Origin: PALSA-607 sp963737705 | GTDB taxonomy: Bacteria; Actinomycetota; Actinomycetes; Acidothermales; Acidothermaceae | Direction: 5' to 3' | Length of the DNA: 64,000 nucleotides | Assembly: GCA_963737705.1 (NCBI GenBank) | Contig: CAVTTP010000004.1 | Span: forward strand, 186,001-250,000 | In this document: in pieces, positions 56,831 through 64,000 of the stretch | Layout: every line of letters begins with the position of its first letter | Position numbering within the stretch: position 1 is the stretch's first letter | Notes under the pieces: model-generated | Told to the model about the DNA's origin: nothing | Databases searched by the model: none | What the model saw: the letters and a program-made list of their open reading frames with translations, nothing else | Position numbers and translations under genes: made by a program

Positions 56831-58279
56831 TCAGAACGTCACAGTCGACCAGGTCAGGCCGCCGTCCGTCGTCCGCGCCAGCCACCCGTAGCCGTCGTCG
56901 CCGACTGCTACGGCAAATCCGACGGTGGTATTCGTGAACCCGGCGAAGGTCACAGAGCCAGTCGCGTCGAGGTTTGTATCGGTGGCGCTGCTTCCCGAAA
57001 TCCTGACCAGACGTTGGCGCGCGGCGTCGTAGACGACGGCTGTCGTGTCATCGATGGCGCCGACCGCGGCTCCGCTCTCGACCGTGACCTGGGCGGTGGC
57101 GTTGGCCTTGCTGGGGGACCACGTTGCACCGGTGTTGGTGGAGACGTACAAACCAGCCCGGGTACCACTCGGACACTGCGCCCAGATGGCTTTCTTCGAG
57201 TTCGAGAGCGTGCCGCCGAGGTCCTGAGAGCAAGGCCCTGTGTGATCGACAAACGGCTTCCCGGCCGTTTCGATCAGCACGTGCCCCTGGTCGCCGGTAC
57301 GCGTAGGACCTGATGCCATCAACGTGACAGTGCCGTCCTGGTCGACGATGCTCGGCGTTGTGGAGCCAAGGCTGATCGGCAGCGCAACGGGGGCCCACGC
57401 CTGCGCGCCCTTGCCGTAGCTCGTCGACCACAGCGCGTATTGATCGCTAGGCGCGGGACTGTTCACCGCAGTACTCGATGCAGTTTGGACGACTGCCCAG
57501 GCCGTATTGTTCGCGGCTACGAGATCGATCACGCCACCCGCGATTCCGTTCACTGCCGTCCACGACGCACCGCCATCTGTGGTCGAAAACAGCTTGTTGC
57601 CGAAGGCCCAACCATTCTGGGTGTCACCGAATCGGATGTCGGAGATCGTCGGGGTGCCGTCCGGATATGAAGTCGGTTCCTGAGCGACGATGACAGCAGG
57701 AACTGCATCGCTGGTGAAGTGTTGTCCGGCGTCGGTTGTCTGCTCGATTGTGGTCGAGATGTCGTAGCCGTCAGAGGTCTTCGTCGCGGTGTAACCCAGA
57801 ACCCAGTAGTCGTTGACGCCGACGGCGCTCACCGACACGGGCGTGAACTGGTCCGGCTGGTTCGCGGCCGCACTGTCCGATGCCAACGGCTGGAGTCGCG
57901 AAGTGATCGGCGGCGCGCTGCTTACTGGTGCGGCCGACTCCGAAACCGGTGCCGATACCGGCGCCGAGGCGGCTCCGAACAGTCGCACAGGGGGCGACGC
58001 GCTGCTCGCCGCCGCCACCGTTGGCGTCGGGCTTGTGGTCCGCAGGTTCCCGGCCACGTTCGACGCATGCCCGTGCGGCCGCACCCCAATAGCGACCGCG
58101 GCGATCGCGATGATCGCGACCGCGCCAAGGGCACTTGCGCTGGTGCGTCGTTGCTGGCGTCGACGTGCACCGGCGTGGATCCGATCAATGGCATCGGGCG
58201 GAACTGGAACGCCGAGATTTCGAGAATGCAGGACGTCGCGCAGCCTGCGTTCGAAGTCGTCGGGCGGTTGCTGCGTCAT
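56831..58279 (-). CDS. Membrane-anchored beta-propeller protein (paralogue A)
   Basis: A 482-residue bitopic protein with the same plan as paralogue B: charged cytoplasmic N-terminus (residues 1-46), TM helix 47-66, low-complexity linker, then propeller-type repeats (FGDTQNGWAFGNKLFSTTDGG, RTTDGGLTWSTVTF). Its ATG overlaps the sigma-factor stop by four bases, so the two are translationally coupled. The position and topology (short inside segment, outside sensor domain) are those of a membrane anti-sigma factor, although no known anti-sigma motif (such as a zinc-binding HxxxCxxC) is present. Confidence 0.8.
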   Translation of the reverse strand: MTQQPPDDFERRLRDVLHSRNLGVPVPPDAIDRIHAGARRRQQRRTSASALGAVAIIAIAAVAIGVRPHGHASNVAGNLRTTSPTPTVAAASSASPPVRLFGAASAPVSAPVSESAAPVSSAPPITSRLQPLASDSAAANQPDQFTPVSVSAVGVNDYWVLGYTATKTSDGYDISTTIEQTTDAGQHFTSDAVPAVIVAQEPTSYPDGTPTISDIRFGDTQNGWAFGNKLFSTTDGGASWTAVNGIAGGVIDLVAANNTAWAVVQTASSTAVNSPAPSDQYALWSTSYGKGAQAWAPVALPISLGSTTPSIVDQDGTVTLMASGPTRTGDQGHVLIETAGKPFVDHTGPCSQDLGGTLSNSKKAIWAQCPSGTRAGLYVSTNTGATWSPSKANATAQVTVESGAAVGAIDDTTAVVYDAARQRLVRISGSSATDTNLDATGSVTFAGFTNTTVGFAVAVGDDGYGWLARTTDGGLTWSTVTF

Positions 58280-58809
58280 CGGCCGACCCCCTCGGCCGGT
58301 CCGTCAGATTCGGCGAACTGGTACGCGTCGCGGCGAAGTGACGCCAGCGCCCGCGAGGCTTGGCTTTTCACGGTGCCCACCGACGAGCCCATGAGCGAGG
58401 CGATCTGTGCCTCTGACATGTCTTCGTAGTAGCGCAACACGATGACCGTTCGTTGCCGCGGGGGGAGCGCGCGGATTCGATCCCACAACGCGATATCGCG
58501 GACCACCTGTTCAGAGGGCCCTGCCCCCCGCCGTCCGGCATCTTCAGGCACGTCTAGCACCAGCGTCTCGCGACGATGCCGCCGCCAGATGCTGATGTTG
58601 CGGTTCACCATGATGCGCCGCACATACCCCTCCGGGTCGCCCTGGTTCTCTACCCGCCCCCAAGCGAGCATCGTTCGCTCTAGCGCGTCCTGGACGAGAT
58701 CAGCCGCGGCATGAGGGCTACCGGTCAGGGCGTGACCAAAACGCAGTAGCTCCGGCATGCGGGCACGGGCGAACTCGTCGAAGACCTGTCGCCGCTCCTC
58801 GTCCACCAT
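58276..58809 (-). CDS. ECF RNA polymerase sigma factor, SigE family
   Basis: A 177-residue sigma-70 family factor with only regions 2 and 4. Region 2: FARARMPELLRFGHALTGSPHAAADLVQDALERTMLAW and VRRIMVNRNISIWRRHRR; region 4: LPPRQRTVIVLRYYEDMSEAQIASLMGSSVGTVKSQASRALASLR. It matches the short SigE-type ECF group common in streptomycetes and relatives. ATG 58809 is used; the frame extends to 58875. First gene of a three-gene operon with two propeller proteins. Confidence 0.9.
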   Translation of the reverse strand: MVDEERRQVFDEFARARMPELLRFGHALTGSPHAAADLVQDALERTMLAWGRVENQGDPEGYVRRIMVNRNISIWRRHRRETLVLDVPEDAGRRGAGPSEQVVRDIALWDRIRALPPRQRTVIVLRYYEDMSEAQIASLMGSSVGTVKSQASRALASLRRDAYQFAESDGPAEGVGR

Positions 58810-58904
58810 CACCCCGGGCTCTTGTACGCATTGACGACGCCGGACACCGCCGGCGGGTTGCATCGGTCGTCCCACAGGTTCCTGACCGAGCGTAGGGCTA
58901 CCCG

Positions 58905-60575
58905 TCAGGTGGGCAGGCCCTGCGCAAATGCCAGCAGGTTGCTCGGGTCGGCCGCCGCTTTGACGCTTGTCAGGCGCTCGAGGTTCGCCCCGTAATAGGC
59001 GTGTTGCCAGTCAGGGAGCTTGGGGTCGATGTAGTTGAGGTAGGCATAGCCGCTGACGAAGGGCCGCAGCTGCCCGTACAGAGCATCGAGCCAGGCTTGA
59101 TTCGCTGCCACGACGGACGACGACGCGCTGGGCGACCAGGGAGCGACATATTGCAGGCAGGCGAGCTTGTCGCGGTTAAAGAAGGCCGTGTCGCCGGGCG
59201 CGATCGAGTTGATCGCCCCGCCATAGGCATCGAATAGCACGCTGCCACCGGGCAGGTTGAGGGTCTTGCGCTTCTCGATGCCCGCAAGCAGGACGTCGAC
59301 GCCGGCTGACGCCAGCGGGCTGTCGATGAAGTCGGACCGGGCGTAGGTCGCCTCCCTGCCGAGCTTGCCGCCCGGATCGATGTCGGCTCGGTGGCACTCG
59401 GTCGTCGTGAGGGTCGCGCAGCCGCCTTCGACGAACATCGTCGACAGGAAGTCGCCGGCCTGCACGTAACGGGTGGTCATCGGTGCTTTCGACGCCGACT
59501 GCAACGAGTCGAGCAAGGGCGAGAGGCCGGACGGTGAGCCGACAAAAACGCCGCTCGCGTAGACATGAGCTGTGTCGAGTGATGACCCGGCGCCGTCGAT
59601 GTGCAGGCTCGACCACAGTTCGTTCGGAGTGGTCGGCAACCATTCCTGCCAGGCCGTCACAACGTCGTGCGCGTGCGACCAATCCCACCGCACCAGGAAG
59701 TGCGTAAGGCTCTGTGTCGCGTGCGTCTGAAACTCGATCGCGGTGACGATGCCGAAGTTACCGCCCCCGCCGCCTCGATGCGCCCAGAAAAGGTCGGCGT
59801 CGCTGTTTTCCGTGCAGCGAATGGCCTTTCCGTCGACAGTGACGAGGTCGATCGCGGTGACAGCGTCGCAGCTCAGGCCGTACTTGCGTGCCAGGACTCC
59901 GACGCCACCGCCGAGAGTCGATCCGGTGATTCCCACGGTCGGACATGAGCCACCTGGGATCGCTTGGTTCTGGTTCGCGAGCCCTGCATAGACGTCGACC
60001 AACGTGGCGCCGGCACCGACGATTGCGCTGTTTGCACCTGTGGTCTTGACCTGGTTCATCGGCGCGAGATTGATAACGAGGCCGGACGTCGTGGAGTAGC
60101 CCGCGTAACTATGGCCGCCGCTCCTTGCCGCAACGGGCATGCCGGTTGCGCGGATGAACGCGAGACATTTCTGCACGTCGTCTGTCGTTGCGCACTGTGC
60201 GACGGCGGCCGGTCGTACGCCGTCGTAGCGCGTCGAATACAGCCGAGCCGCCGTGAGGTAACCGGCGTCGTTTGGGCGCAGCAACTTGGAACCAAGGGCC
60301 TTGGCGAGGGCGTCGAGGTCGGCGATCTGTGCGGCCGATGAGACGGCAGGCGTCGCGGACGTCGCGGACGTCGTGGCGCTCGCTGGTGCGGAGCTGGCGG
60401 TCGTCGAAGTCGCCAGGGCGGACGACGGTTGGGTGGCCGAGGCTGACGGCGTCCCCGCTGGATTTGGGGTTCGAGTCGTGCAGCTCTCGAGAGCACCGAC
60501 GAGGGCGGCGGCGCCAGCTAATCGAAGGAACTCGCGCCGGTCGATGGGATATTCCTCAGGGGTGTAGGGGCTCAC
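58905..60575 (-). CDS. Tat-exported FAD-linked oxidoreductase (berberine-bridge-enzyme type)
   Basis: A 556-residue secreted flavoenzyme. Tat signal RREFLRLAGAAALVGALESC (twin Arg at 13-14, possible lipobox Cys 32), a Ser/Thr/Ala linker to residue about 95, a PCMH FAD domain and a C-terminal BBE segment (YLNYIDPKLPDWQHAYYGANLERL). RSGGHSYAGYS and GGSCPTVGITGSTLGGGVG hold the His and Cys expected for bicovalent FAD. Such enzymes oxidise sugars or other alcohols; substrate unknown. GTG 60575 is chosen as it places the Tat motif near the N-terminus. Confidence 0.88.
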   Translation of the reverse strand: MSPYTPEEYPIDRREFLRLAGAAALVGALESCTTRTPNPAGTPSASATQPSSALATSTTASSAPASATTSATSATPAVSSAAQIADLDALAKALGSKLLRPNDAGYLTAARLYSTRYDGVRPAAVAQCATTDDVQKCLAFIRATGMPVAARSGGHSYAGYSTTSGLVINLAPMNQVKTTGANSAIVGAGATLVDVYAGLANQNQAIPGGSCPTVGITGSTLGGGVGVLARKYGLSCDAVTAIDLVTVDGKAIRCTENSDADLFWAHRGGGGGNFGIVTAIEFQTHATQSLTHFLVRWDWSHAHDVVTAWQEWLPTTPNELWSSLHIDGAGSSLDTAHVYASGVFVGSPSGLSPLLDSLQSASKAPMTTRYVQAGDFLSTMFVEGGCATLTTTECHRADIDPGGKLGREATYARSDFIDSPLASAGVDVLLAGIEKRKTLNLPGGSVLFDAYGGAINSIAPGDTAFFNRDKLACLQYVAPWSPSASSSVVAANQAWLDALYGQLRPFVSGYAYLNYIDPKLPDWQHAYYGANLERLTSVKAAADPSNLLAFAQGLPT

Positions 60576-60703
60576 AGATGTCTGGGCTCGATGGGGACGA
60601 GTCTCTACCTGGGGACGCCCGCACGCCCGGATTGGGTGCATGGCCGGCCACTCGGCGCTCGGGACTGGGTACAGGGCCGCACGCGCGTCTCGCATCGGCG
60701 AGG

Positions 60704-60709
60704 CATACT
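60704..60709 (+). promoter_or_regulatory. -10 box for leaderless DUF3046 gene
   Basis: CATACT ends 6 bases before GTG 60716. Confidence 0.45.
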
Positions 60710-60715
60710 GCCGCC

Positions 60716-60910
60716 GTGCGATTGACAGATTTCTGGGGCCGGATGCGGCAGCATTTCGGTCCGGCTTACGCGGCCTCGTTCGCTCACGACTTCGTGATGA
60801 GCGAACTCGGAGGCCGGACGATCGACCAGGCGCTTGCCCAGGGCGTCGACGTCCAGGACATCTGGCGGGCCGTCTGCCGGACGGTCGAAGTGGCGCCGAA
60901 ACTGCGCTGA
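60716..60910 (+). CDS. DUF3046 small protein
   Basis: A 64-residue protein, RLTDFWGRMRQHFGPAYAASFAHDFVMSELGGRTIDQALAQGVDVQDIWRAVC, the full DUF3046 pattern. Almost always directly upstream of recA in actinobacteria; function unknown. Leaderless start at GTG 60716. Confidence 0.92.
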   Translation: MRLTDFWGRMRQHFGPAYAASFAHDFVMSELGGRTIDQALAQGVDVQDIWRAVCRTVEVAPKLR

Positions 60911-60980
60911 TCTGTGGCTTCTGGGACTGGTGGGTCCTCTGAGGCTCGGCAGCTTTTGATAGTCGGCGTGTCGCCGATCG

Positions 60981-60997
60981 TTCGAACAGGTGTTCGG
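60981..60997 (+). promoter_or_regulatory. LexA (SOS) box upstream of recA
   Basis: TTCGAACAGGTGTTCGG contains the palindrome GAAC-N4-GTTC (60984-60995), the actinobacterial/Gram-positive SOS operator. It lies about 145 bases before recA. The interval 60911-61139 holds the recA promoter region and no gene. Confidence 0.85.
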
Positions 60998-61139
60998 TTA
61001 ATGTCCACAGCTATCGGAGTGGTCCACAGCGGCCGTCCGGCGGCAGGAAAGTGGCACACCTGGCGCCTAACGTCGTCCACGACCCGGTGATTGACCGAGT
61101 GATTTGCGACCGCACACGGCGACTGAACGGATGGCGACC

Positions 61140-62201
61140 ATGGCAGCACCCGACCGCGCGAAGGCTCTTGAGAACGCGCTGGCCCAGATCGAGCGCGCGC
61201 ACGGGAAGGGCTCGGTAATGCGCCTAGGTGATGAGGTGCGGTCACCGATCGAAGTGATTTCGACCGGCTCCATTGCCCTCGATGTCGCACTCGGCATCGG
61301 CGGGTTGCCGCGGGGCCGGATCGTGGAGATCTACGGTCCTGAATCCAGCGGCAAGACCACGCTCGCGTTGCACGCAGTCGCCAACGCCCAGCGCAACGGC
61401 GGCATTGCGGCCTTCATCGACGCCGAGCACGCCCTTGACCCCGAGTACGCCGCCAAGCTCGGTGTCGACAGTGACGCGTTGCTGGTGTCGCAGCCCGACA
61501 CCGGCGAACAGGCGCTCGAGATCGCCGACACCCTGATCCGCTCGGGTGCCATCGACATCATCGTGATCGACTCGGTCGCCGCACTCGTGCCCCGCGCCGA
61601 GATCGAAGGCGAGATGGGTGACAGTCACGTCGGTCTGCAAGCACGGTTGATGAGTCAAGCGCTTCGCAAGATCACCGGTGCCTTGAGCAACTCAGGTACA
61701 ACGGCGATTTTTATCAACCAGCTAAGGGAAAAAATAGGCGTCTTCTTCGGTTCGCCAGAAACAACGACGGGCGGTAAGGCACTCAAGTTCTATGCGTCGA
61801 TCCGCATTGACGTGCGGCGCATCGAGACCTTGAAAGACGGCCAAGAGGCAGTCGGTAACCGCACCCGCGCCAAGGTCGTCAAAAACAAGTGTGCTCCGCC
61901 GTTCCGCCAAGCGGAATTCGACATCATTTACAACCAAGGCATCAGTCGCGAAGGCAGTCTTATCGACATGGGTGTCGACAACGGCATCGTTCGCAAGTCC
62001 GGCGCCTGGTACACCTACGAAGGCGACCAGCTCGGTCAGGGCAAAGAGAACTCGCGCAACTTCCTCAAGGACAACCCTGACCTTGCGGACGAGATCGAGA
62101 AGAAGATCAAAGAGAAGCTCGGCATCGGTCCGCGCATCGACGTTCCGATTGATCTCACCGCACCTGTCCCCATCGACATGCCTGTCCCTGTCGACTTGTG
62201 A
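61140..62201 (+). CDS. recA: Recombinase RecA
   Basis: Homologous recombination and SOS coprotease, 353 residues, no intein. Walker A GPESSGKTTL, core IEKxGKGSVMRLGDE-type start (IERAHGKGSVMRLGDE), DSVAALVPRAEIEGEMGDSHVGLQARLMSQALRK, and the loop 2 region INQLREKIGVFFGSPETTTGG. ATG 61140 matches family N-termini; ATG 61131 three codons earlier is possible. Stop overlaps the recX start (GTGA). SOS box upstream. Confidence 0.97.
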   Translation: MAAPDRAKALENALAQIERAHGKGSVMRLGDEVRSPIEVISTGSIALDVALGIGGLPRGRIVEIYGPESSGKTTLALHAVANAQRNGGIAAFIDAEHALDPEYAAKLGVDSDALLVSQPDTGEQALEIADTLIRSGAIDIIVIDSVAALVPRAEIEGEMGDSHVGLQARLMSQALRKITGALSNSGTTAIFINQLREKIGVFFGSPETTTGGKALKFYASIRIDVRRIETLKDGQEAVGNRTRAKVVKNKCAPPFRQAEFDIIYNQGISREGSLIDMGVDNGIVRKSGAWYTYEGDQLGQGKENSRNFLKDNPDLADEIEKKIKEKLGIGPRIDVPIDLTAPVPIDMPVPVDL

Positions 62202-62953
62202 GCGGGAGCTTCGGCGGCCGGCGCAGCACTGCCGGCCGCCGGAATGAGGCTGGCCGCAACGACTCCGGCGGCCAGTACGGCACGGGTGAGCCGGTAGACC
62301 CCGCCGAGCCGATGGCCGATCCGACGTCCGTGGCCCGATCCATCGGGCTCAACCTGCTCGACGCCGCGCCAAAGACGCGCGCGCAGCTTGCTGAAGCGAT
62401 GCGCAAGCGCGGAGTTCCTGCCGAAGCCGCGAACGAGGTCCTCGATCGATTCGAGGAGGTCGGGCTCCTCGACGACGCCGCCTTCGCCAATGCCTGGGTG
62501 GCGTCGCGACAGTCCGGCCGCGGCCTGGCGCCGCGCGCGCTGAGCAACGAGCTCCGCCAGCGCGGGATCGCCGAGCCGCTCATCGCAGAGGCGGTCGGTA
62601 GCGTCGACAGCGACGACGTCGAGGCGGCCGCGCGCGACTTGGTGACGCGTCGCGCTCGGGCTACCGCAGGCATGCCCAACGCCGTCCGAATGCGCCGGTT
62701 GGTCGCCATGCTGAACCGCAAGGGCTACTCAGGCGAGCTCGCAGTCAGGGTCGTTCGCGAGGTGCTCGCGGTCGACGCCGATGAGCTCGCCGACATCGAA
62801 GGCGGCGGGGGTGGCGCGGTGGGCATCCGGCCAGCCGGCGGCAACGATGTGGTCGGCGGCGGTCGCTATGACGGGCGCAACGATGTGGTCGGCGGCGGCC
62901 GCTATGACGGGCCAACTGACGTTGTCGTGGGGATTTTCGACCGGGGCCACTGA
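62198..62953 (+). CDS. recX: RecA regulator RecX
   Basis: Modulator of RecA filaments, 251 residues. Core RecX helices: ARSIGLNLLDAAPKTRAQLAEAMRKRGVPAEAANEVLDRFEEVGLLDDAAFANAWVASRQ and GLAPRALSNELRQRGIAEPLI. N-terminal 45 residues are Gly/Arg/Pro-rich. The C-terminus has an added Gly-rich tail with a 12-residue tandem repeat (NDVVGGGRYDG). Coupled to recA by the GTGA overlap. Confidence 0.93.
   Translation: MSGSFGGRRSTAGRRNEAGRNDSGGQYGTGEPVDPAEPMADPTSVARSIGLNLLDAAPKTRAQLAEAMRKRGVPAEAANEVLDRFEEVGLLDDAAFANAWVASRQSGRGLAPRALSNELRQRGIAEPLIAEAVGSVDSDDVEAAARDLVTRRARATAGMPNAVRMRRLVAMLNRKGYSGELAVRVVREVLAVDADELADIEGGGGGAVGIRPAGGNDVVGGGRYDGRNDVVGGGRYDGPTDVVVGIFDRGH
62840..62911 (+). repeat. 36-bp tandem duplication in the recX tail
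   Basis: Two 36-bp units (62840-62875, 62876-62911) differing at two bases, encoding the repeated NDVVGGGRYDG segment in frame. Confidence 0.9.
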
Positions 62954-63095
62954 CGCATCGCCCGGGCGCGTCGCGAGAGCACGAATCGTGGACGCTTTTT
63001 CACCCCGGAGGTGAAGAACCGTCACAGATTTGGCCGATGGCGCGGCCGGTTCCGCCGATGGCGCGGCCGGTTCGGCCGGTGGCCCGCCCGGTCGC
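62954..63095 (+). other. Region between recX and the rny promoter
   Basis: No gene. A small hairpin TTCACC/GGTGAA lies after recX near 62999-63016 and may serve as a terminator. A 21-bp tandem repeat (63033-63053, 63054-63074, and a degenerate third copy to 63095) containing GCCGATGGCGCGGCCGGTTC follows. Confidence 0.6.
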
Positions 63096-63124
63096 TTGAC
63101 CCCCGGTAGGCCCGCGCATAGCCT
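63096..63124 (+). promoter_or_regulatory. Promoter upstream of rny
   Basis: TTGACC (63096-63101), 17-base spacer, TAGCCT (63119-63124): the best housekeeping promoter match in the window. RNA would start near 63131. Confidence 0.75.
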
Positions 63125-63130
63125 CGTGAA

Positions 63131-63443
63131 CAGTGAGAACTGCCCCGCCACCGCGGGTTCACCACATCTGACATTCGCGACAATTGGTGCTGACGACACA
63201 CAAGCTAACTCGGCCTTCGGGCCGTGATACGACTCATCCACCCGGCGCAGGCCGCGGCGGTTTCTTTGTAGGGGTTCGACGGCAGCTGGCAAAGCACGTG
63301 AGGCCGGTCGTCGTCCAGGCGTGAGGCTCCGATACGGGAGCGTCTACGCCTGGCTTGGTGTTTGTCGTCGTCATGCCGTTGTCGCTCGGTTCTGCGTCGG
63401 ATGCAGCGTCGCCGCTGCGCCGACATAGGAAGGAGCCCGGCAC
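63131..63443 (+). promoter_or_regulatory. Long structured 5' leader of rny
   Basis: About 313 nt between the promoter and the rny ATG with several strong helices: a C(UUCG)G-capped hairpin at 63211-63224; a nested hairpin 63315-63353 (outer CCAGGCGT/ACGCCTGG, inner GCTCC/GGAGC); and a two-part stem 63396-63424 (GTCGG/CCGAC around GCAGCG/CGCTGC) that ends 2 bases before the ribosome site AGGAAGGAG. No matching known riboswitch class was recognised. Confidence 0.5.
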
Positions 63444-64000
63444 ATGCCCACGGCGGTCCTGGTCGGGCTGGTCATCGCGATGGCCTTGGTAACGGTTGCG
63501 GCGAGCGCGGTGGTCTTCGTCGTCCTGCGCCGGTCCGCAGCTAGTGAGGCCACGGCGGCCGGAGCACTCGGTCTTGACGCGACCTACGCCGAGCTTGCTG
63601 AGCTGCGAGCCCAGGCGCTCGCGGACGCGGCCGAGACCCGTCGTCGCGCTCAGGAGCAAGCCGACCTGGTCGAGGACGCCCGCCGGGCTCATGACGCCGA
63701 GGTGCTGTCGTTGAAGGGCGAGCTCAGGGAGCTGCGCTCCGACCTCGAACGGCGTGAGCACCGGCTGGCCGACCGTGAGGCTCGCATCGACGCCGAGCAG
63801 CGCGATGTCGAAGTGCGTGAACGCGACCTTGGCAAGCTCGAGGCCGAGGTCACCAGGCGTCGCGCTGAACTCGAAGATGTCGCCGAAGAACGCCGGCTGA
63901 TCCTGGAGCGCACCGCCGGACTGACCGCCGAGGCGGCGAAGGCCGAGCTGGTCACCACGATGCAGAACCAGGCCAAGCGCGAGGCAGCGATCGTCGTCCG
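63444..64000 (+). CDS. rny: Ribonuclease Y, N-terminal part (cut by window end)
   Basis: Membrane-anchored endoribonuclease; first 185 residues present. TM helix about residues 4-28, then a long charged coiled coil (RREHRLADREARIDAEQRDVEVRERDLGKLEAEV) and the RNase Y segment LERTAGLTAEAAKAELVTTMQNQAKREAA that precedes the KH and HD domains beyond the window. ATG has a strong AGGAAGGAG. Together with rnj and pnp, this organism has three major RNA-decay enzymes encoded here. Confidence 0.9.
   Translation, partial: MPTAVLVGLVIAMALVTVAASAVVFVVLRRSAASEATAAGALGLDATYAELAELRAQALADAAETRRRAQEQADLVEDARRAHDAEVLSLKGELRELRSDLERREHRLADREARIDAEQRDVEVRERDLGKLEAEVTRRRAELEDVAEERRLILERTAGLTAEAAKAELVTTMQNQAKREAAIVV

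Noticed and set aside
63180..63360. Cyclic-di-AMP (ydaO) riboswitch in the rny leader
   Set aside because: A CAAGCTAACTCGG segment is reminiscent, but the other conserved blocks of the class are not found, so no class is assigned.

Overview
The window is GC-rich, densely packed bacterial DNA with many GTG starts, 4-base stop/start overlaps (ATGA, GTGA) and TAnnnT -10 boxes lying 6-7 bases in front of start codons. Gene content and order indicate an actinobacterium: dxr-rseP-ispG-GNAT-proS; DUF4439 pair/rimP-nusA-ylxR-infB-DUF503-rbfA-truB-ribF-rpsO-pnp-M16 peptidase-dapB; thyX-dapA-rnj-ftsK-rodZ-rimO-pgsA-cinA-clgR; nei-lhr; DUF3046-recA-recX-rny. Presence of rny after recX and the overall mix would fit a Frankiales/Nakamurellales-like or uncultured actinomycete; that placement is inference.

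Layout. 1-7.4 kb: end of an MMPL transporter, then MEP isoprenoid genes (dxr, ispG) around the site-2 protease rseP, a GNAT enzyme and proS. 7.5-13.7 kb: a complete Dpp/Opp-type peptide ABC transporter (binding lipoprotein, two permeases, two ATPases) with a strong hairpin between the binding-protein gene and the rest. 13.7-17.3 kb: a membrane protein, a GH20 hexosaminidase lipoprotein, and a reverse-strand DUF4439/lipoprotein pair. 17.5-30.4 kb: the translation/RNA block from rimP to dapB. nusA carries a frameshift as sequenced. 30.4-37.8 kb: an accessory interval with an FAD oxidoreductase, DUF1330, rifamycin ADP-ribosyltransferase (arr), a LURP-one-like protein, and a reverse-strand run of small and secreted proteins. 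37.8-48.8 kb: thyX to clgR. 48.9-54.8 kb: TetR, nei and lhr. 54.8-60.6 kb: a lipoprotein, a SigE-type ECF sigma factor with two duplicated membrane-anchored beta-propeller proteins, and a Tat-exported bicovalent-FAD oxidoreductase. 60.7-64 kb: DUF3046, SOS-boxed recA, recX and, behind a long leader, the start of rny (cut by the window edge).

The most unusual things seen are: (1) short tandem duplications placed exactly on gene boundaries. Between the M16 peptidase and dapB, a 26-bp repeat forms four consecutive 9-codon micro-ORFs, each stop overlapping the next start, the last overlapping the dapB ATG. A second micro-ORF chain leads into cinA, and stop codons of two other genes are duplicated in frame. 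(2) An ECF sigma factor translationally coupled to two tandem paralogues with a cytoplasmic N-terminus, one TM helix and an outside propeller. (3) A roughly 310-nt structured leader before rny. (4) A recurring leaderless-promoter layout that also fixes several start codons. No rRNA, tRNA, IS element, prophage or CRISPR array was found.
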